This document shows positions 35,413 to 45,559 of a stretch of DNA of 64,000 bases, in pieces. Every line of letters starts with the position of its first letter. The first letter of the stretch is position 1. The position numbers and the translations under genes were made by a program. The notes under the pieces were generated by a model that was not told the origin of the DNA, made no database searches, and saw only the letters and a list, made by a program, of their open reading frames with translations. This stretch comes from Planococcaceae bacterium Storch 2/2-2 (GTDB taxonomy: Bacteria; Bacillota; Bacilli; Bacillales_A; Planococcaceae). The stretch covers positions 1,364,001 through 1,428,000 of the forward strand of contig WOYE01000009.1 of NCBI GenBank assembly GCA_009740415.1, given 5' to 3'.

Positions 35413-37002
35413 ATGGCATTTAAAGTTGTTATTAGTGACCCATTAAGCGAGGAAGGTATTTACCCACTTCGCGAAGCTGAAAATATTGAGATCGATTTCG
35501 CGACAGAAAGCACGGAAGAAGAGTTAATTGAAAAACTTCAAGACGCAAACGCACTTCTCGTACGTAGTCAAACACAAGTCACTCGTGAACTGATCGAAAA
35601 AGCACCGAATTTGAAAATTATCGGACGCGCAGGTGTTGGTGTTGATAACATCGACCTCGACGCAGCGACTGAAAATGGAATTATCGTCGTTAACGCACCG
35701 GACGGAAATACGAACTCTGCAGCTGAACATACAGTAGCGATGATCATGTCACTCGCACGCCGTATTCCACATGCGCACGCTTCACTTCAAGAAGGTAAAT
35801 GGGATCGTAAAAAATATATCGGTGTTGAATTAAAACATAAAACATTAGGTATTATCGGACTTGGCCGTATCGGTGCTGAAGTAGCTCACCGTGCCAAAGG
35901 TCAACGTATGAATGTGATTGCATACGACCCATTCCTAACAGAAGAAACAGCTCAAAAATTAGGTGTGAAAGGTGGAACAGTAGATGAAGTTCTCGAAGCA
36001 GCAGACTTCATCACAATCCATACACCACTTCTCGATTCAACGCGTAATATGATCAACGCAGATGCTTTCAAAAAAATGAAAGACGGCGTTCGCATCATTA
36101 ACTGTGCACGCGGTGGCATCATCGATGAAGATGCGTTGTACGATGCAATTGAAAGCGGAAAAGTTGCTGGAGCTGCACTCGACGTAATGTCTGAAGAGCC
36201 ATTCGTCGGTCACAAATTACTCGACTTACCACAAGTCATCGCGACACCTCACTTAGGTGCTTCTACTGTTGAAGCGCAAGAGAGCGTTGCAGTAGACGTT
36301 AGCCTTGACGTCATTAAGTTCGCAACGGAAGGTACAGTTCGCAACCCAGTTAACATGCCTTCGATTCCGACGAACTTACTTAAAAAAGTGGCGCCTTTCT
36401 TTGAACTTACAGAGCGTCTCGGTAAATTTATGGCGTACGCAGCAAAAGGAAAAGTTCAACAAATTAACATTAAATACGCTGGTGAACTTTCAGAAGTTGA
36501 CGTTCGTCCATTAACACGTAACACGTTAAAAGGATTTTTATCACGCAACTACGGCAACCACGTAAACGATGTGAACTCACGCTACTTAGCAGGCCGTATC
36601 GGAATCGATATTAACGAACATAAAACAGCGGAATCAAAAGGATTCCTTAACTTAATTACAGTTGAAGTCGTTACAGACGAAGAAACACGCCAAGTGAAAG
36701 GAACATTCCTCGGCGAGAAGCTCGGCTCACGTATCGTTCAAGTAGATGATTACGCAGTAGACGTCTTCCCAGAAGGTCACTTGCTCCTCATTTACCATAA
36801 AGACCAACCAGGTGCGATCGGCCGCGTCGGTACACACTTAGCTGCTGAGAACATCAACATCGCAACGATGCAAGTAGGACGTACAGAAGAAGGCGGAAAA
36901 GCAATCATGGTGCTCCGCATCGACCACTCTGCAACAGCGGATGAAATTAAAGAAATCGTCGACATGCCAAACATTACAGATGTAAAAGCAATCGACTTAT
37001 AA
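35413..37002 (+). CDS. serA: D-3-phosphoglycerate dehydrogenase
   Basis: A 529-residue long-form SerA, the first step of serine synthesis. It has a split substrate-binding domain, the NAD-binding domain with [14 protein letters not shown] (about 145-158), catalytic Arg/Glu/His ([18 protein letters not shown]), the intervening ASB domain and a C-terminal ACT domain ([20 protein letters not shown]) for serine feedback. It is under a serine T-box. Confidence 0.96.
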   Translation: MAFKVVISDPLSEEGIYPLREAENIEIDFATESTEEELIEKLQDANALLVRSQTQVTRELIEKAPNLKIIGRAGVGVDNIDLDAATENGIIVVNAPDGNTNSAAEHTVAMIMSLARRIPHAHASLQEGKWDRKKYIGVELKHKTLGIIGLGRIGAEVAHRAKGQRMNVIAYDPFLTEETAQKLGVKGGTVDEVLEAADFITIHTPLLDSTRNMINADAFKKMKDGVRIINCARGGIIDEDALYDAIESGKVAGAALDVMSEEPFVGHKLLDLPQVIATPHLGASTVEAQESVAVDVSLDVIKFATEGTVRNPVNMPSIPTNLLKKVAPFFELTERLGKFMAYAAKGKVQQINIKYAGELSEVDVRPLTRNTLKGFLSRNYGNHVNDVNSRYLAGRIGIDINEHKTAESKGFLNLITVEVVTDEETRQVKGTFLGEKLGSRIVQVDDYAVDVFPEGHLLLIYHKDQPGAIGRVGTHLAAENINIATMQVGRTEEGGKAIMVLRIDHSATADEIKEIVDMPNITDVKAIDL

Positions 37003-37004
37003 TC

Positions 37005-37042
37005 AAAAAGGGACATCCATTTTCATCGGATGTCCCTTTTTC
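37005..37042 (+). terminator. Terminator of serA
   Basis: AAAAAGGGACATCC / GGATGTCCCTTTTT. Confidence 0.9.
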
Positions 37043-37104
37043 CTTTACTTTCCAAATTTCATTCCGATAATAATCGTACATTGTACTTCAAAGGAGGAAG
37101 CGAA

Positions 37105-37545
37105 ATGATCGACCCTTGGAAAACGAACCGTCTGCACTCTTCTTACCGTTCCACGATCCCAAGCGATCCGATGAGACAGTTGCCTAAACCTAATATCCCT
37201 TTCACACTCCGTATCGAAGAAGAACAACAACGTGAGGAGCGTCCTGAAGCATGGGAACATGCCCGTCGCACATTCGACCCGTCCCACGCTTCTGTAGATG
37301 AGTTGCATGCGATGTCACATCTATTGTATGACGCTGAGCAAATTCCGCTTTCCTTGCATCTCGTTCTTACGTTTCGACCGAACTTACAATTTCTACCGAG
37401 TCACTCACCATTTGTAACGAACGAAGCGACTGATTGGAACGCGTATTTCAAACAACAAGCGATTCAACATCGACAACATGGACAATTCGCAGAAGCGGAG
37501 AAAGCAGAGCACGTTCTCGCTCTTTTCCAAAAACTTGCACGCTAA
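37105..37545 (+). CDS. Hypothetical protein
   Basis: A 146-residue soluble, charged protein, MIDPWKTNRLHSSYRSTI and onward. It has a predicted helical C-terminus (FKQQAIQHRQHGQFAEAEKAEH). AAGGAGG lies upstream of ATG 37105, and it ends before a hairpin terminator, so it looks like a real gene. I do not recognise it. Confidence 0.65.
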   Translation: MIDPWKTNRLHSSYRSTIPSDPMRQLPKPNIPFTLRIEEEQQREERPEAWEHARRTFDPSHASVDELHAMSHLLYDAEQIPLSLHLVLTFRPNLQFLPSHSPFVTNEATDWNAYFKQQAIQHRQHGQFAEAEKAEHVLALFQKLAR

Positions 37546-37587
37546 TCGACTTTCTGCTGTCATCTTAGTAGAAAATGAACGACAACG

Positions 37588-37624
37588 AAGCGCTCCTACT
37601 TTACATAAAGTAGAAGCGCTTTTA
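37588..37624. terminator. Terminator between convergent genes
   Basis: AAGCGCT(CC)TACTTTA / TAAAGTAGAAGCGCTTTT. Confidence 0.75.
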
Positions 37625-37637
37625 TGTAGCATTCCGC

Positions 37638-38435
37638 CTATTGATTGTTTAATTGTTGTAAAAGAGGTAATAATTCCATTAAGTTTTTAATTTCATACGT
37701 TGGAGCAACTTCTGCTGTCATTTCTTTCCCATGACGATTGATCCAAGCCGATGGCATGCCGACACGTGAAGAACCGAGAACGTCCGTCATTAAATTGTCG
37801 CCAACCATAAGTGCTTCTTCTGCTTTCGTATCCGCTAGCTCCATCACATGTTCAAAGATTGAAGCATCTGGTTTTCCGCGGCCGAACTCTCCTGAAATGA
37901 CGATATGGTCGAAGTATGGAACGAGTTCTGGCGTCAAGTCGAGTTTCGTATTTTGAAGGCTAGGCGATCCATTCGTCAACATGACGAGTTGATACTTTCC
38001 TTTTAATGCATCGAGTAATTCGTACGTATCTTCGTAAACGTATGGTGATTTCAAACGTTCTGAACGGAAACGGAGTGCTAACTTTTCTCCGAGCGCTGCA
38101 TCGTTTACGCCGAGACGTTGAAGCCCTTTCGTCCACGCATCTTTTTGATACGTCGGCATAATTTCTTTCATCTTTTGGAACATCTCACCTGGATCATCGA
38201 AAACGCCCCATAGTCCTTCAAATGGGTTAATTCCGATCATTTGTGTATGTTCATACGTTTCATACGATGCGTACAATGCACGAGCTTCTTCACGTACGGC
38301 TTGTTCTAACGCTTCAACTTCTAATGAATCATTCACTTCTTTCGCATATTCACACGTTTTACGGAACGCTGTAGCGATACTATACTCGTCCCAAAGAAGT
38401 GTATCGTCTAAATCAAAAATTACTGTTTTAATCAT
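37638..38435 (-). CDS. HAD-superfamily hydrolase (YsaA-like)
   Basis: A 265-residue HAD phosphatase with a helical cap. Motif I is IFDLDDTLLWDE, motif II VMLTNGSPS, motif III Lys in GRGKPDASIF and motif IV MVGDNLMTDVLGS. It resembles YsaA of B. subtilis, for which phosphoserine phosphatase activity has been proposed. The neighbourhood to serA would fit that, but this is inference. Confidence 0.82.
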   Translation of the reverse strand: MIKTVIFDLDDTLLWDEYSIATAFRKTCEYAKEVNDSLEVEALEQAVREEARALYASYETYEHTQMIGINPFEGLWGVFDDPGEMFQKMKEIMPTYQKDAWTKGLQRLGVNDAALGEKLALRFRSERLKSPYVYEDTYELLDALKGKYQLVMLTNGSPSLQNTKLDLTPELVPYFDHIVISGEFGRGKPDASIFEHVMELADTKAEEALMVGDNLMTDVLGSSRVGMPSAWINRHGKEMTAEVAPTYEIKNLMELLPLLQQLNNQ

Positions 38436-38513
38436 GCGACTTCCTCTTTTCTTTTGTTGTTATTTCTCCTATGCTTATAACAGTACGACCATTATAGAAG
38501 GGAGTGTTGAATC

Positions 38514-38915
38514 ATGGCGATTCAATATACATTTACTACTCATCAACTCAATCCAGAAAATGTCCAAAAACTATTCCAATCAGTCGGTTGGGAATCTGCA
38601 AACTATCCTGAGAAATTGCATCAAGCACTTCTCAACTCACATTCCGTCATTTCTGCTTGGGATAAAGGACGCCTTGTCGGATTGGCGAATGCGTTGTCAG
38701 ACGGCGCATTAACCGCTTACTTTCATTATGTATTAATCGACCCGGCTTATCAAGGGCAAGGGATAGGTTCACGGCTGATGGAGCAACTTTTAGCGAAGTA
38801 TGAAAATTACTTCACGAAAGTACTCATCGCCTACCCGGATTCTGTCGATTTTTACAAAGCGCTCGGTTTCGAAGCTGAATCCGATTCCGATGCGATGTAC
38901 TTGTACAAACGTTGA
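38514..38915 (+). CDS. GNAT acetyltransferase
   Basis: A 133-residue minimal GNAT protein. It has the acetyl-CoA motif VLIDPAYQGQGIGSRLMEQLL (about 76-96) and FYKALGFEAE at the C-terminus. Similar to YhfO-like proteins. The substrate is unknown. GGGAG precedes the ATG. Confidence 0.85.
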   Translation: MAIQYTFTTHQLNPENVQKLFQSVGWESANYPEKLHQALLNSHSVISAWDKGRLVGLANALSDGALTAYFHYVLIDPAYQGQGIGSRLMEQLLAKYENYFTKVLIAYPDSVDFYKALGFEAESDSDAMYLYKR

Positions 38916-38977
38916 TTTGAATTTTCTGAATTTTGTAGTATAATAGTATTAGGTTAAAAAATAAGGAGTGAGCAATT

Positions 38978-39256
38978 ATGAGTAAGAAAAGAACAAAGCC
39001 GGCCAAAAAAGTACTTGTCGATTACGAAGAAAAAATGTCTCTACCATTTGCTGCATCTTATTTACAACAGATCGCTACAAAATTTAAAGAAGATCAACGG
39101 TTCACATTAACAGTCGGTGACGAATCGTTCGACATCGTACCGAGTTCTCAAGTAGAATTAGAAATTAAGCTTGAACAACGAGGCAGTAAATACAAATTCG
39201 AAATCGAACTCGAGTGGGACGAAGCGAAAGCGGACCAAACGTTGTCGATTGAATAA
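38978..39256 (+). CDS. Amphi-Trp domain protein
   Basis: A 92-residue protein of the amphi-Trp domain family. A short basic N-terminus (MSKKRTKPAKKVLVDYEEK) is followed by MSLPFAASYLQQIATKF, FTLTVGDESFDIVPSSQVELEIK and the conserved end FEIELEWDEA. The role of the family is unknown. AAGGAG precedes the ATG. It is a single gene with a long hairpin terminator. Confidence 0.72.
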   Translation: MSKKRTKPAKKVLVDYEEKMSLPFAASYLQQIATKFKEDQRFTLTVGDESFDIVPSSQVELEIKLEQRGSKYKFEIELEWDEAKADQTLSIE

Positions 39257-39307
39257 AACGTCGACTCACGTCTAAAAGAAACGAACACGAATGCATATAC
39301 GCGCGTT

Positions 39308-39370
39308 AAAAAGCACCTCTCACATTCCATTAGGCATCTCGCCTAATGCCTATGTGGAGGTGCTTTTTTA
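39308..39370. terminator. Long nested hairpin terminator
   Basis: The outer stem AAAAAGCACCTC / GAGGTGCTTTTT encloses an inner stem ATTAGGC / GCCTAAT. It works on both strands between convergent genes. Confidence 0.85.
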
Positions 39371-39429
39371 TAAAATGATCGTTCTCTTTTCCGATGGACC
39401 CGAATCGAAATTTCTTTTAAATATGTTTA

Positions 39430-41274
39430 TTAGAACGGGTAGAAAATAGGTAAGATGATCATTAACACGACGAACATAATGAGCTGAAGTGGAATTCCTG
39501 CTTTGACAAAGTCTTTAAATTCGTATCCACCTGCTGTCATGACGAGCGCGTTCGTCGGTGAGGCAACCGGTGTGACGAATGACATGTTCGCTCCAACGGC
39601 TACTGCAATTAAAAATGATACAGGATCTGCACCGATGAGCATCGCTGCATTGATCGCAATCGGTGCGAATAAAACAGCAGTCGCCGTATTACTAATGACT
39701 TGCCCAAATGCCATCGTCATTAAATACAACCCTGCAAGTACACCGAGCGGTCCGTACGGTCCAACGATATCGATAATCGCTCCGGATAAAATTTCCATCC
39801 CGCCGGTCTTTTCTAACGCGGTCGCAATCGGGAACATCGCCCCGATCAAAATGACCGTCTCCCAGTTAATTTCTCGATACGCATCACCGATATTCCGTAA
39901 GCAACCGGTTAAAATCATCAGCGCAGCCGCGATCGAAATCGATACGACTGCTGGAAATACGTCGAATACGAGAAGGCCGATCATGAGCGCTAAAATAGCT
40001 GCTGCAACTGGTGCTTTACCACTCGCTGATGCTTTTCCTGCATACTCTTTCGGCTGTCCGATGACGACGACATCTTTCGTCTCGTTCGTCAATCGTTCAA
40101 TCGATTCCCACGAGCCTTGAACGAGTAAAGCATCACCGAACTTCAACTTCTCTTTCGTAATTTCTTCCATTACGTATTTCCCTTGGCGATTAATTCCTAA
40201 AATGTTGACGTTGTATTTTTCACGGAATCCAATTTCACGAATCGTCCGGTCGATTAAACGCGATTTCGGTGTAAGCAATACTTCTGCAATTCCGAGCTCT
40301 TTCGTCACGAGCTCTTTCGCTTCACTTTCTTCTTCTTCAATCGTCAATTCATAATCTGCTGCGAATTGCTCGACTTGTTCGAATGTCCCTTGAACATACA
40401 ATTCGTCATTTTCATGAATGACAGTATCTGCACTCGCCATCTCTTGATACGTAATCGGAAGTAAATTAATCCCTTCATTCGATTGTCGTTGAATTTTTAA
40501 TAAACAGACGTGGTATCGATTCGGTAACTTCAAATCAGGCAGTCCTTGACCTACAATTTCAGAATGCGCTGGAACCGACACTCTCGTTAAATTGTCTCGT
40601 AAGTCATACTCTTGCACGAGACGAGCCGGTGATAACTGATAGCCATTTTTCGTAATGCCCGTTTGTGACGTATCTTTCACGAGACGGTGTCGGATGAAAT
40701 ACAAATATGTAATTCCGACGATCACACCTGTTATACCGACCGGTGTCATCTTGAAAAATGTTAACGGTTCAAAGCCGTTCGCTTCTAACGTCTGGCTCGC
40801 AATTAAGTTCGCAGGTGACGCAATGATCGTCAGTAAACCTGAGAAGCTTGCGACATAAGAGAGCGGTAGCAAATATTTCGACGGGCTATCGCCGATTTGA
40901 AGTGCAATCGTCACGACGATCGGTAGCATGATCGCGACTGTACCCGTATTACTCATAAACGATCCGACGACCGCTACGATTAACATTAACGTAATGAATA
41001 ATAGCTTGTCGTTTTTTCCTGCGTATTGCAAAAGGAAGTCACTTGCAATTTGAGCAAGTCCTGTCCTTAAAATTCCTGCTCCTACTACGAATAAAGCAGC
41101 GAGCATCATGACGACACTGTTTGAAAAACCACTTAATGCTTCATCTACTGTCAAAATACCGAAGATCGTTAACGCAAGTAGTGCAAGCAATGCGACGAAG
41201 TCTACTCGTAAAGCGTTCGTCATAAATAATACGATCATCGTTACGATGATGATCGACGTAATAATAAGCTCCAA
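39430..41274 (-). CDS. SLC13-family permease with two RCK-C domains
   Basis: A 614-residue protein. The N-terminal half of the DASS/SLC13 fold (SNSVVMMLAALFVVGAG; SNTGTVAIMLPIV; ASPANLIAS) is followed by two TrkA_C/RCK_C domains (about 215-400) and the second half (SNTATAVLFAPIAIN; ASPTNALVM). Such proteins move anions such as sulfate, or dicarboxylates, with Na+. It probably shares an operon with the ABC ATPase gene 27 bp upstream. Confidence 0.88.
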   Translation of the reverse strand: MELIITSIIIVTMIVLFMTNALRVDFVALLALLALTIFGILTVDEALSGFSNSVVMMLAALFVVGAGILRTGLAQIASDFLLQYAGKNDKLLFITLMLIVAVVGSFMSNTGTVAIMLPIVVTIALQIGDSPSKYLLPLSYVASFSGLLTIIASPANLIASQTLEANGFEPLTFFKMTPVGITGVIVGITYLYFIRHRLVKDTSQTGITKNGYQLSPARLVQEYDLRDNLTRVSVPAHSEIVGQGLPDLKLPNRYHVCLLKIQRQSNEGINLLPITYQEMASADTVIHENDELYVQGTFEQVEQFAADYELTIEEEESEAKELVTKELGIAEVLLTPKSRLIDRTIREIGFREKYNVNILGINRQGKYVMEEITKEKLKFGDALLVQGSWESIERLTNETKDVVVIGQPKEYAGKASASGKAPVAAAILALMIGLLVFDVFPAVVSISIAAALMILTGCLRNIGDAYREINWETVILIGAMFPIATALEKTGGMEILSGAIIDIVGPYGPLGVLAGLYLMTMAFGQVISNTATAVLFAPIAINAAMLIGADPVSFLIAVAVGANMSFVTPVASPTNALVMTAGGYEFKDFVKAGIPLQLIMFVVLMIILPIFYPF

Positions 41275-41301
41275 CGTTAGTTACGCTCCTTTTCCTCGTC
41301 C

Positions 41302-42084
41302 TTATGACTTCACACTGACGAACGGTCGGTCATTTTCCCAACGAACATGGACCGGCACGTGGAACGTTTGTGACAATGATTCATCGGTTAAGACCTCTTC
41401 TTTTTTTCCTTGCTTGACAATTTTCCCGTCGTCTAACAACATGACGTGTGTAATGTCAGAGACGAGCTCTTCAATATGGTGTGTCACATAAATGATATGA
41501 CAACCTCGCTCCGTAACGGATGCAAGTGATTGTAAAAATTGCTCGCGCGCTAAAATATCTAATCCTGAACACGGTTCATCTAAAATTAAAATGTCCGGTT
41601 CATTCATTAAAGCTCTCGCGATAAGCACGCGTCGTTTCTCCCCTTCTGATAAGCGACGGAGCGGTTGCCCTTTCAATGGCGCCAAGCCAAATTGCTCTAA
41701 CAGCTCATCAACTTGTTGCCACGCTTCTTCCGTCACTTTTTCATACAGTCCAAAGCTAGAATATTTCCCGCTTGCGACAACTTCTTCAATCGCACGATTT
41801 TCGTAAAACTCTGAAAAACGTTCTAACGAATTGCTGACGAAGCCGATTCGCTTTCGAAGCTCCGGTAAACTCGTCTCGCCGAACGTCTCACCTAAAATCG
41901 AGACGTTTCCTTCCGTTGGAAAGTTGTAAGCGGCAATAATGTTCAAAAGGGACGTTTTACCGGAACCGTTCAAACCGATGATCGCCCAATGTTCTCCTTC
42001 ATTCATTTCAAACTGGATCGATTGTAAAATCTCTTTTCCACCTTGTTTAAATGACACATCTTGCAAATGCACGACTTTTTCCAT
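41302..42084 (-). CDS. ABC-type ATP-binding protein (YlmA-like)
   Basis: A 260-residue ATPase with Walker A GLNGSGKTSLL, signature RLSEGEKRRVLIARAL, Walker B ILILDEPCSGLD and the switch His in IYVTHHIEE. It is close to YlmA, a lone ABC ATPase of unknown partner. No ABC membrane protein is adjacent. ATG 42084 is 11 nt from GGAG; GTG 42093 is only 2 nt away. Confidence 0.85.
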   Translation of the reverse strand: MEKVVHLQDVSFKQGGKEILQSIQFEMNEGEHWAIIGLNGSGKTSLLNIIAAYNFPTEGNVSILGETFGETSLPELRKRIGFVSNSLERFSEFYENRAIEEVVASGKYSSFGLYEKVTEEAWQQVDELLEQFGLAPLKGQPLRRLSEGEKRRVLIARALMNEPDILILDEPCSGLDILAREQFLQSLASVTERGCHIIYVTHHIEELVSDITHVMLLDDGKIVKQGKKEEVLTDESLSQTFHVPVHVRWENDRPFVSVKS

Positions 42085-42208
42085 TTCAATCACGACTCCT
42101 TCTATTCATTTTAAACGATACGTTTCAAACAAACTCTTTTCATTGGCTGAAAATGAGCCATTTTGAGCTATGTAAAGTATATCATGATTCGATAACAGAA
42201 AGAAAATA

Positions 42209-42250
42209 GCGACTCAAAAACGAACTACCCTTTCGAGTAGTTCGTCGCTT
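42209..42250 (-). terminator. Terminator of pgpA
   Basis: On the minus strand ACGAACTACTC / GGTAGTTCGT is followed by TTTTT. Confidence 0.85.
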
Positions 42251-42802
42251 TTAACACTCTTCATCTTTCACGTCGGCAAATGTTAAGCCACGTTCTTCTA
42301 AATCTCTCGTACGGTGTGCAATTCGAGAAGCCGCACAAGCCGCAACGCTCGCTACGAGATCATCTAAAAACGTATGGATGCCTCTTCCTTTTTTCGTATC
42401 GAGCTCGTTAATGACGCCGATCTTATTTTTATCTAAATGACCGAATGTCGTTACCGCAATTGAACCGTACGTAAAGACCGCTCCGAGTGCAATCGTCTCA
42501 TCGACACCGAATAAGCCTTCATCGGACTCTACAATTTGCTGAAGGGGTGCGGACAACTGACCTGCTTCCGCTAACTCATCTAATTCAATACCGACGAGCA
42601 AAGCGTGTTGAATTTCACGCTTCCGAAGGACACGTTCTACGGCATCTACACATTCCTCTAATGTCAAACTATGATTGTACGGAATTTGCATTTCGTATAC
42701 AATTTTGGCGATATCCATCGTTTCAATACCACGTCTCGTCAATGCATCTTTCGCTGCTTGCGTCACTGTTTCAGACGGTACGCTTGATGTAGGGTTTACC
42801 AT
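42251..42802 (-). CDS. PgpA-family phosphatidylglycerophosphatase (YutG-like)
   Basis: A 183-residue soluble member of the PgpA family. It has the conserved blocks ALTRRGIETMDIAKIVYEMQ, GLFGVDETIALGAV, FGHLDKNKIGVINELD and FLDDLVASVAACAASRI. Gram-positive members (YutG) lack the membrane helices of the E. coli enzyme. The role in phosphatidylglycerol synthesis is from family knowledge. AAAGGAGG is upstream. Confidence 0.85.
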   Translation of the reverse strand: MVNPTSSVPSETVTQAAKDALTRRGIETMDIAKIVYEMQIPYNHSLTLEECVDAVERVLRKREIQHALLVGIELDELAEAGQLSAPLQQIVESDEGLFGVDETIALGAVFTYGSIAVTTFGHLDKNKIGVINELDTKKGRGIHTFLDDLVASVAACAASRIAHRTRDLEERGLTFADVKDEEC

Positions 42803-42919
42803 CTTTATTCCTCCTTTCGTTCTCCTCCTTTTGTAGGAGTAGGTCTTTCTATTATAACGTGAACGATCGATATGTTACAATTTGTTGAAATGAACCTTTA
42901 CGAGGAGGACATGAATACC

Positions 42920-43645
42920 ATGAATCATGGATTAATAAATGAGTTATCATTTCATAGTGAATTGTTAGACGAAACGTTTCCTCTACTCGTCTACTTACCT
43001 GAAGAGTACATCCCGATGCAATCGTATCATCTCGTACTCGCTTCAGACGGGAAAGATTACGTGCAATACGGACGGATCGGCACGGTCCTTCAACAACAGA
43101 TGGACGAAGGTAAAATCGAAGATGCGATTTACGTCGGCATCCCGTACGTCGATAAGTACCACCGGCGTGAACTGTATCATCCGGAAGGCTCTCGCCAGAG
43201 CGCATACATCGATATGATCGCTCTCGAACTTCTCCCGTTTCTTCATGAACAGTTCTCTTTAACTGAAGAACGCGACGAACGTATTTTAATGGGCGATTCT
43301 CTCGCTGGAACGGTGAGTTTAATGACAGCAGCTCGCTACCCGCACTTGTTTAGCAAAGTGATTATGCACTCGCCTCTCGTCAACGACACCGTCCTTCAAA
43401 CGGCGGAGCAGCTCATCGCGAGCGATGAACCATTTTCTCTCTATCACGTCATCGGTGACCAAGAAACAGCGGTCCGTACGACGAGTGACGGCATTCGCGA
43501 CTTTTTGCAACCGAACCGCGCGTTACGTGACGCTTTACAACAACATACTCATTTTTACTTTTATGATGAATTTGAAGGGAACCATACGTGGAAATACTGG
43601 CAGCGCGACGTTCCACGAGCAATTGAAACGATTTTCAACAATTAG
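42920..43645 (+). CDS. yjcH: Esterase-like alpha/beta hydrolase (YjcH-like)
   Basis: About 241 residues of the esterase D fold. The nucleophile Ser is in ILMGDSLAGTVSL (about residue 122), acid Asp in YHVIGDQE and His in FEGNHTWKYW. It precedes a yjcF homologue as in B. subtilis yjcFGH. The start could be ATG 42911 (2 nt from GGAGG) or 42920 (11 nt); I chose 42920. Confidence 0.83.
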   Translation: MNHGLINELSFHSELLDETFPLLVYLPEEYIPMQSYHLVLASDGKDYVQYGRIGTVLQQQMDEGKIEDAIYVGIPYVDKYHRRELYHPEGSRQSAYIDMIALELLPFLHEQFSLTEERDERILMGDSLAGTVSLMTAARYPHLFSKVIMHSPLVNDTVLQTAEQLIASDEPFSLYHVIGDQETAVRTTSDGIRDFLQPNRALRDALQQHTHFYFYDEFEGNHTWKYWQRDVPRAIETIFNN

Positions 43646-43657
43646 GAGGCGATTGAA

Positions 43658-44095
43658 TTGATTACGATCATAGCTGGAACGGACACGAAAACGAAAGAAG
43701 ATGCATTTCTCATTCGAAAAAAAGTATTCGTCGAAGAGCAAAAAGTACCGCTCCATTTAGAAATTGATGAGCTCGATCACGAAGCGACTCATTTTGTCAT
43801 TTACGATGATGATTCGCCTATCGGTGCTGCACGTATGCGCCCGTTAGCAGAGGGCTCTTGCAAAATCGAACGGCTTTGCGTCCTTCCCGAACATCGTGGA
43901 AAACATCTCGGGAGTCAAATTATGGACAAAGTAGAGTCATTCGCCCGTGAAAACGGCTGGACGACGTTAACGCTCCACGCTCAAACACAAGCGATTCCAT
44001 TTTATGAAAAACGCGGATACGTCGTCGACTCACCTGAATTTTTAGATGCGCACATTCCTCACCGCGCTATGGTGAAGAAGTTCGATACGAAATAA
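43658..44095 (+). CDS. yjcF: GNAT acetyltransferase (YjcF-like)
   Basis: A 145-residue GNAT protein. It has IRKKVFVEEQKVP, EIDELDHEATHFVIYDD, IERLCVLPEHRGKHLGSQIM (acetyl-CoA loop) and FLDAHIPHRAM, typical of YjcF. The start is TTG at 43658 with AGGAGG 8 nt before. It follows yjcH by 12 bp. Confidence 0.88.
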   Translation: MITIIAGTDTKTKEDAFLIRKKVFVEEQKVPLHLEIDELDHEATHFVIYDDDSPIGAARMRPLAEGSCKIERLCVLPEHRGKHLGSQIMDKVESFARENGWTTLTLHAQTQAIPFYEKRGYVVDSPEFLDAHIPHRAMVKKFDTK

Positions 44096-44097
44096 GT

Positions 44098-44138
44098 AAA
44101 AATCCTCCCTTGTCACTCAGAAAGGGAGGATTTTTTTA
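44098..44138. terminator. Bidirectional terminator
   Basis: AAAAATCCTCCCTT / AAGGGAGGATTTTTTT. Confidence 0.9.
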
Positions 44139-44147
44139 TAGCACACT

Positions 44148-45518
44148 TTAGCTCACTGGCAATTTATCGATAAATGTCGTCGCCAGTCCTAAATAAATTA
44201 AAATACTAATGACGTCGTTCAATGTCGTAATGAACGGACCCGACGCAACAGCTGGGTCGATATTTAACTTATGCATGAGCAATGGAATGAATGATCCTGA
44301 TAAAGTCGCTACGAAAATCGATACCATAATCGCTGCTCCGACGAGTAACGCGATGACGAACTCACCTTTCCATACAGTAATGAGTCCGACGACAAATACC
44401 GCGCAAATGATACCAGTAATGAGACCCGTTCCTGCTTCACGCGAAAGTAATTTCCAACGACTTTCTTCTTCATTATCGCTCGTCGCAATGCTACGAACAG
44501 CGACCGCTAACGCTTGCGTTCCACTGTTTCCAGCAGTACCTGCAATGAGTGGAATGAATGCCGCTAAAATCGCTACTTTTTCAATCGTTCCTGTGAACAT
44601 ATCGATTAAGCTCGCTGTTAACATTCCGAGGACGAGTAAAATGATGAGCCACGGCGCGCGTTTTTTCGCTGCCGCAAATGCACTATGCTCGGTTGCATCG
44701 ATGTCTGTTACACCGGCAAGTTTCGAGTAGTCATCTGTCGCTTCTTCATCCATGACGTCGATAATGTCATCGACTGTAATGATCCCGAGTAAATGTTGTT
44801 GAAAATCGACGACAGGCATCGCTAATAAGTCGTAATCTTGCATGCGACGTGCGACGTCTTCCTGGTCATCTGACACGAGCACGCTTACGACCCGTTCATT
44901 CATAATGTCACGAATTAACGTATCTTCTTTCGCGATAATTAAATCACGCAAAGAAACGACACCGGTTAAACGATTGTTGTCGTTCACGATAAATATGTAA
45001 TAAATCGTTTCCGCACTCGGCGCTACATTTTTTAAAATCGTCATCGCCGAACGAACTGTCGAATTTTCAGGAATCGTTACGAACTCCGTCGTCATGATCG
45101 ATCCCGCTGTCGACTCTTCGTAATGGAGTAACGCTCGAATTTTATCCGCTTCTTCTTTTGACATGAGCGTTAAATAGCTAATCGTTTGAGCTTTGTCGAG
45201 TTCCTTCAAAACGTCAACTGCGTTGTCAACGAACATGTGCGAGATCATCGTCGCAGCATAAGAGCTGTCCATCTCTTCTAAAAAGCCTTTATATTGGTCT
45301 TCCTCGATCTCCGTCGTTTCAAACAGCTCCGCAAGTTCTTTCGGTGATAAGTACTCGTACATTTTACCACGCTGTTCAGCCGTTGCATTTTCATAAAATG
45401 TCGCTTGATCATAAGGGTGCAGTTGGAGAAACTGCTCACGAAAATCATGAATTTTATGTTCTTCTAGCAACTTCGCTAACTGATGTTGATCGAGCTCTGT
45501 CTCTTCTGCTAATGTCAT
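44148..45518 (-). CDS. mgtE: Full-length MgtE Mg2+ channel
   Basis: A 456-residue MgtE: N domain (about 1-125), CBS pair (about 130-255, IYYIFIVNDNNRLTGVVSL; LLGIITVDDIIDVMDEEATDDY), plug and five-helix channel (about 285-456) with PLIAGTAGNSGTQALAVAVR and DPAVASGPFITTLNDV. It is a gated Mg2+ uptake channel. No M-box precedes it. ATG 45518 follows GGTGGAG. Compare with the split MgtE at 8588/10318. Confidence 0.95.
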   Translation of the reverse strand: MTLAEETELDQHQLAKLLEEHKIHDFREQFLQLHPYDQATFYENATAEQRGKMYEYLSPKELAELFETTEIEEDQYKGFLEEMDSSYAATMISHMFVDNAVDVLKELDKAQTISYLTLMSKEEADKIRALLHYEESTAGSIMTTEFVTIPENSTVRSAMTILKNVAPSAETIYYIFIVNDNNRLTGVVSLRDLIIAKEDTLIRDIMNERVVSVLVSDDQEDVARRMQDYDLLAMPVVDFQQHLLGIITVDDIIDVMDEEATDDYSKLAGVTDIDATEHSAFAAAKKRAPWLIILLVLGMLTASLIDMFTGTIEKVAILAAFIPLIAGTAGNSGTQALAVAVRSIATSDNEEESRWKLLSREAGTGLITGIICAVFVVGLITVWKGEFVIALLVGAAIMVSIFVATLSGSFIPLLMHKLNIDPAVASGPFITTLNDVISILIYLGLATTFIDKLPVS

Positions 45519-45559
45519 TGCTCCACCTTCCTTATCCTTTTTCCATTGCCGTTTCCACG

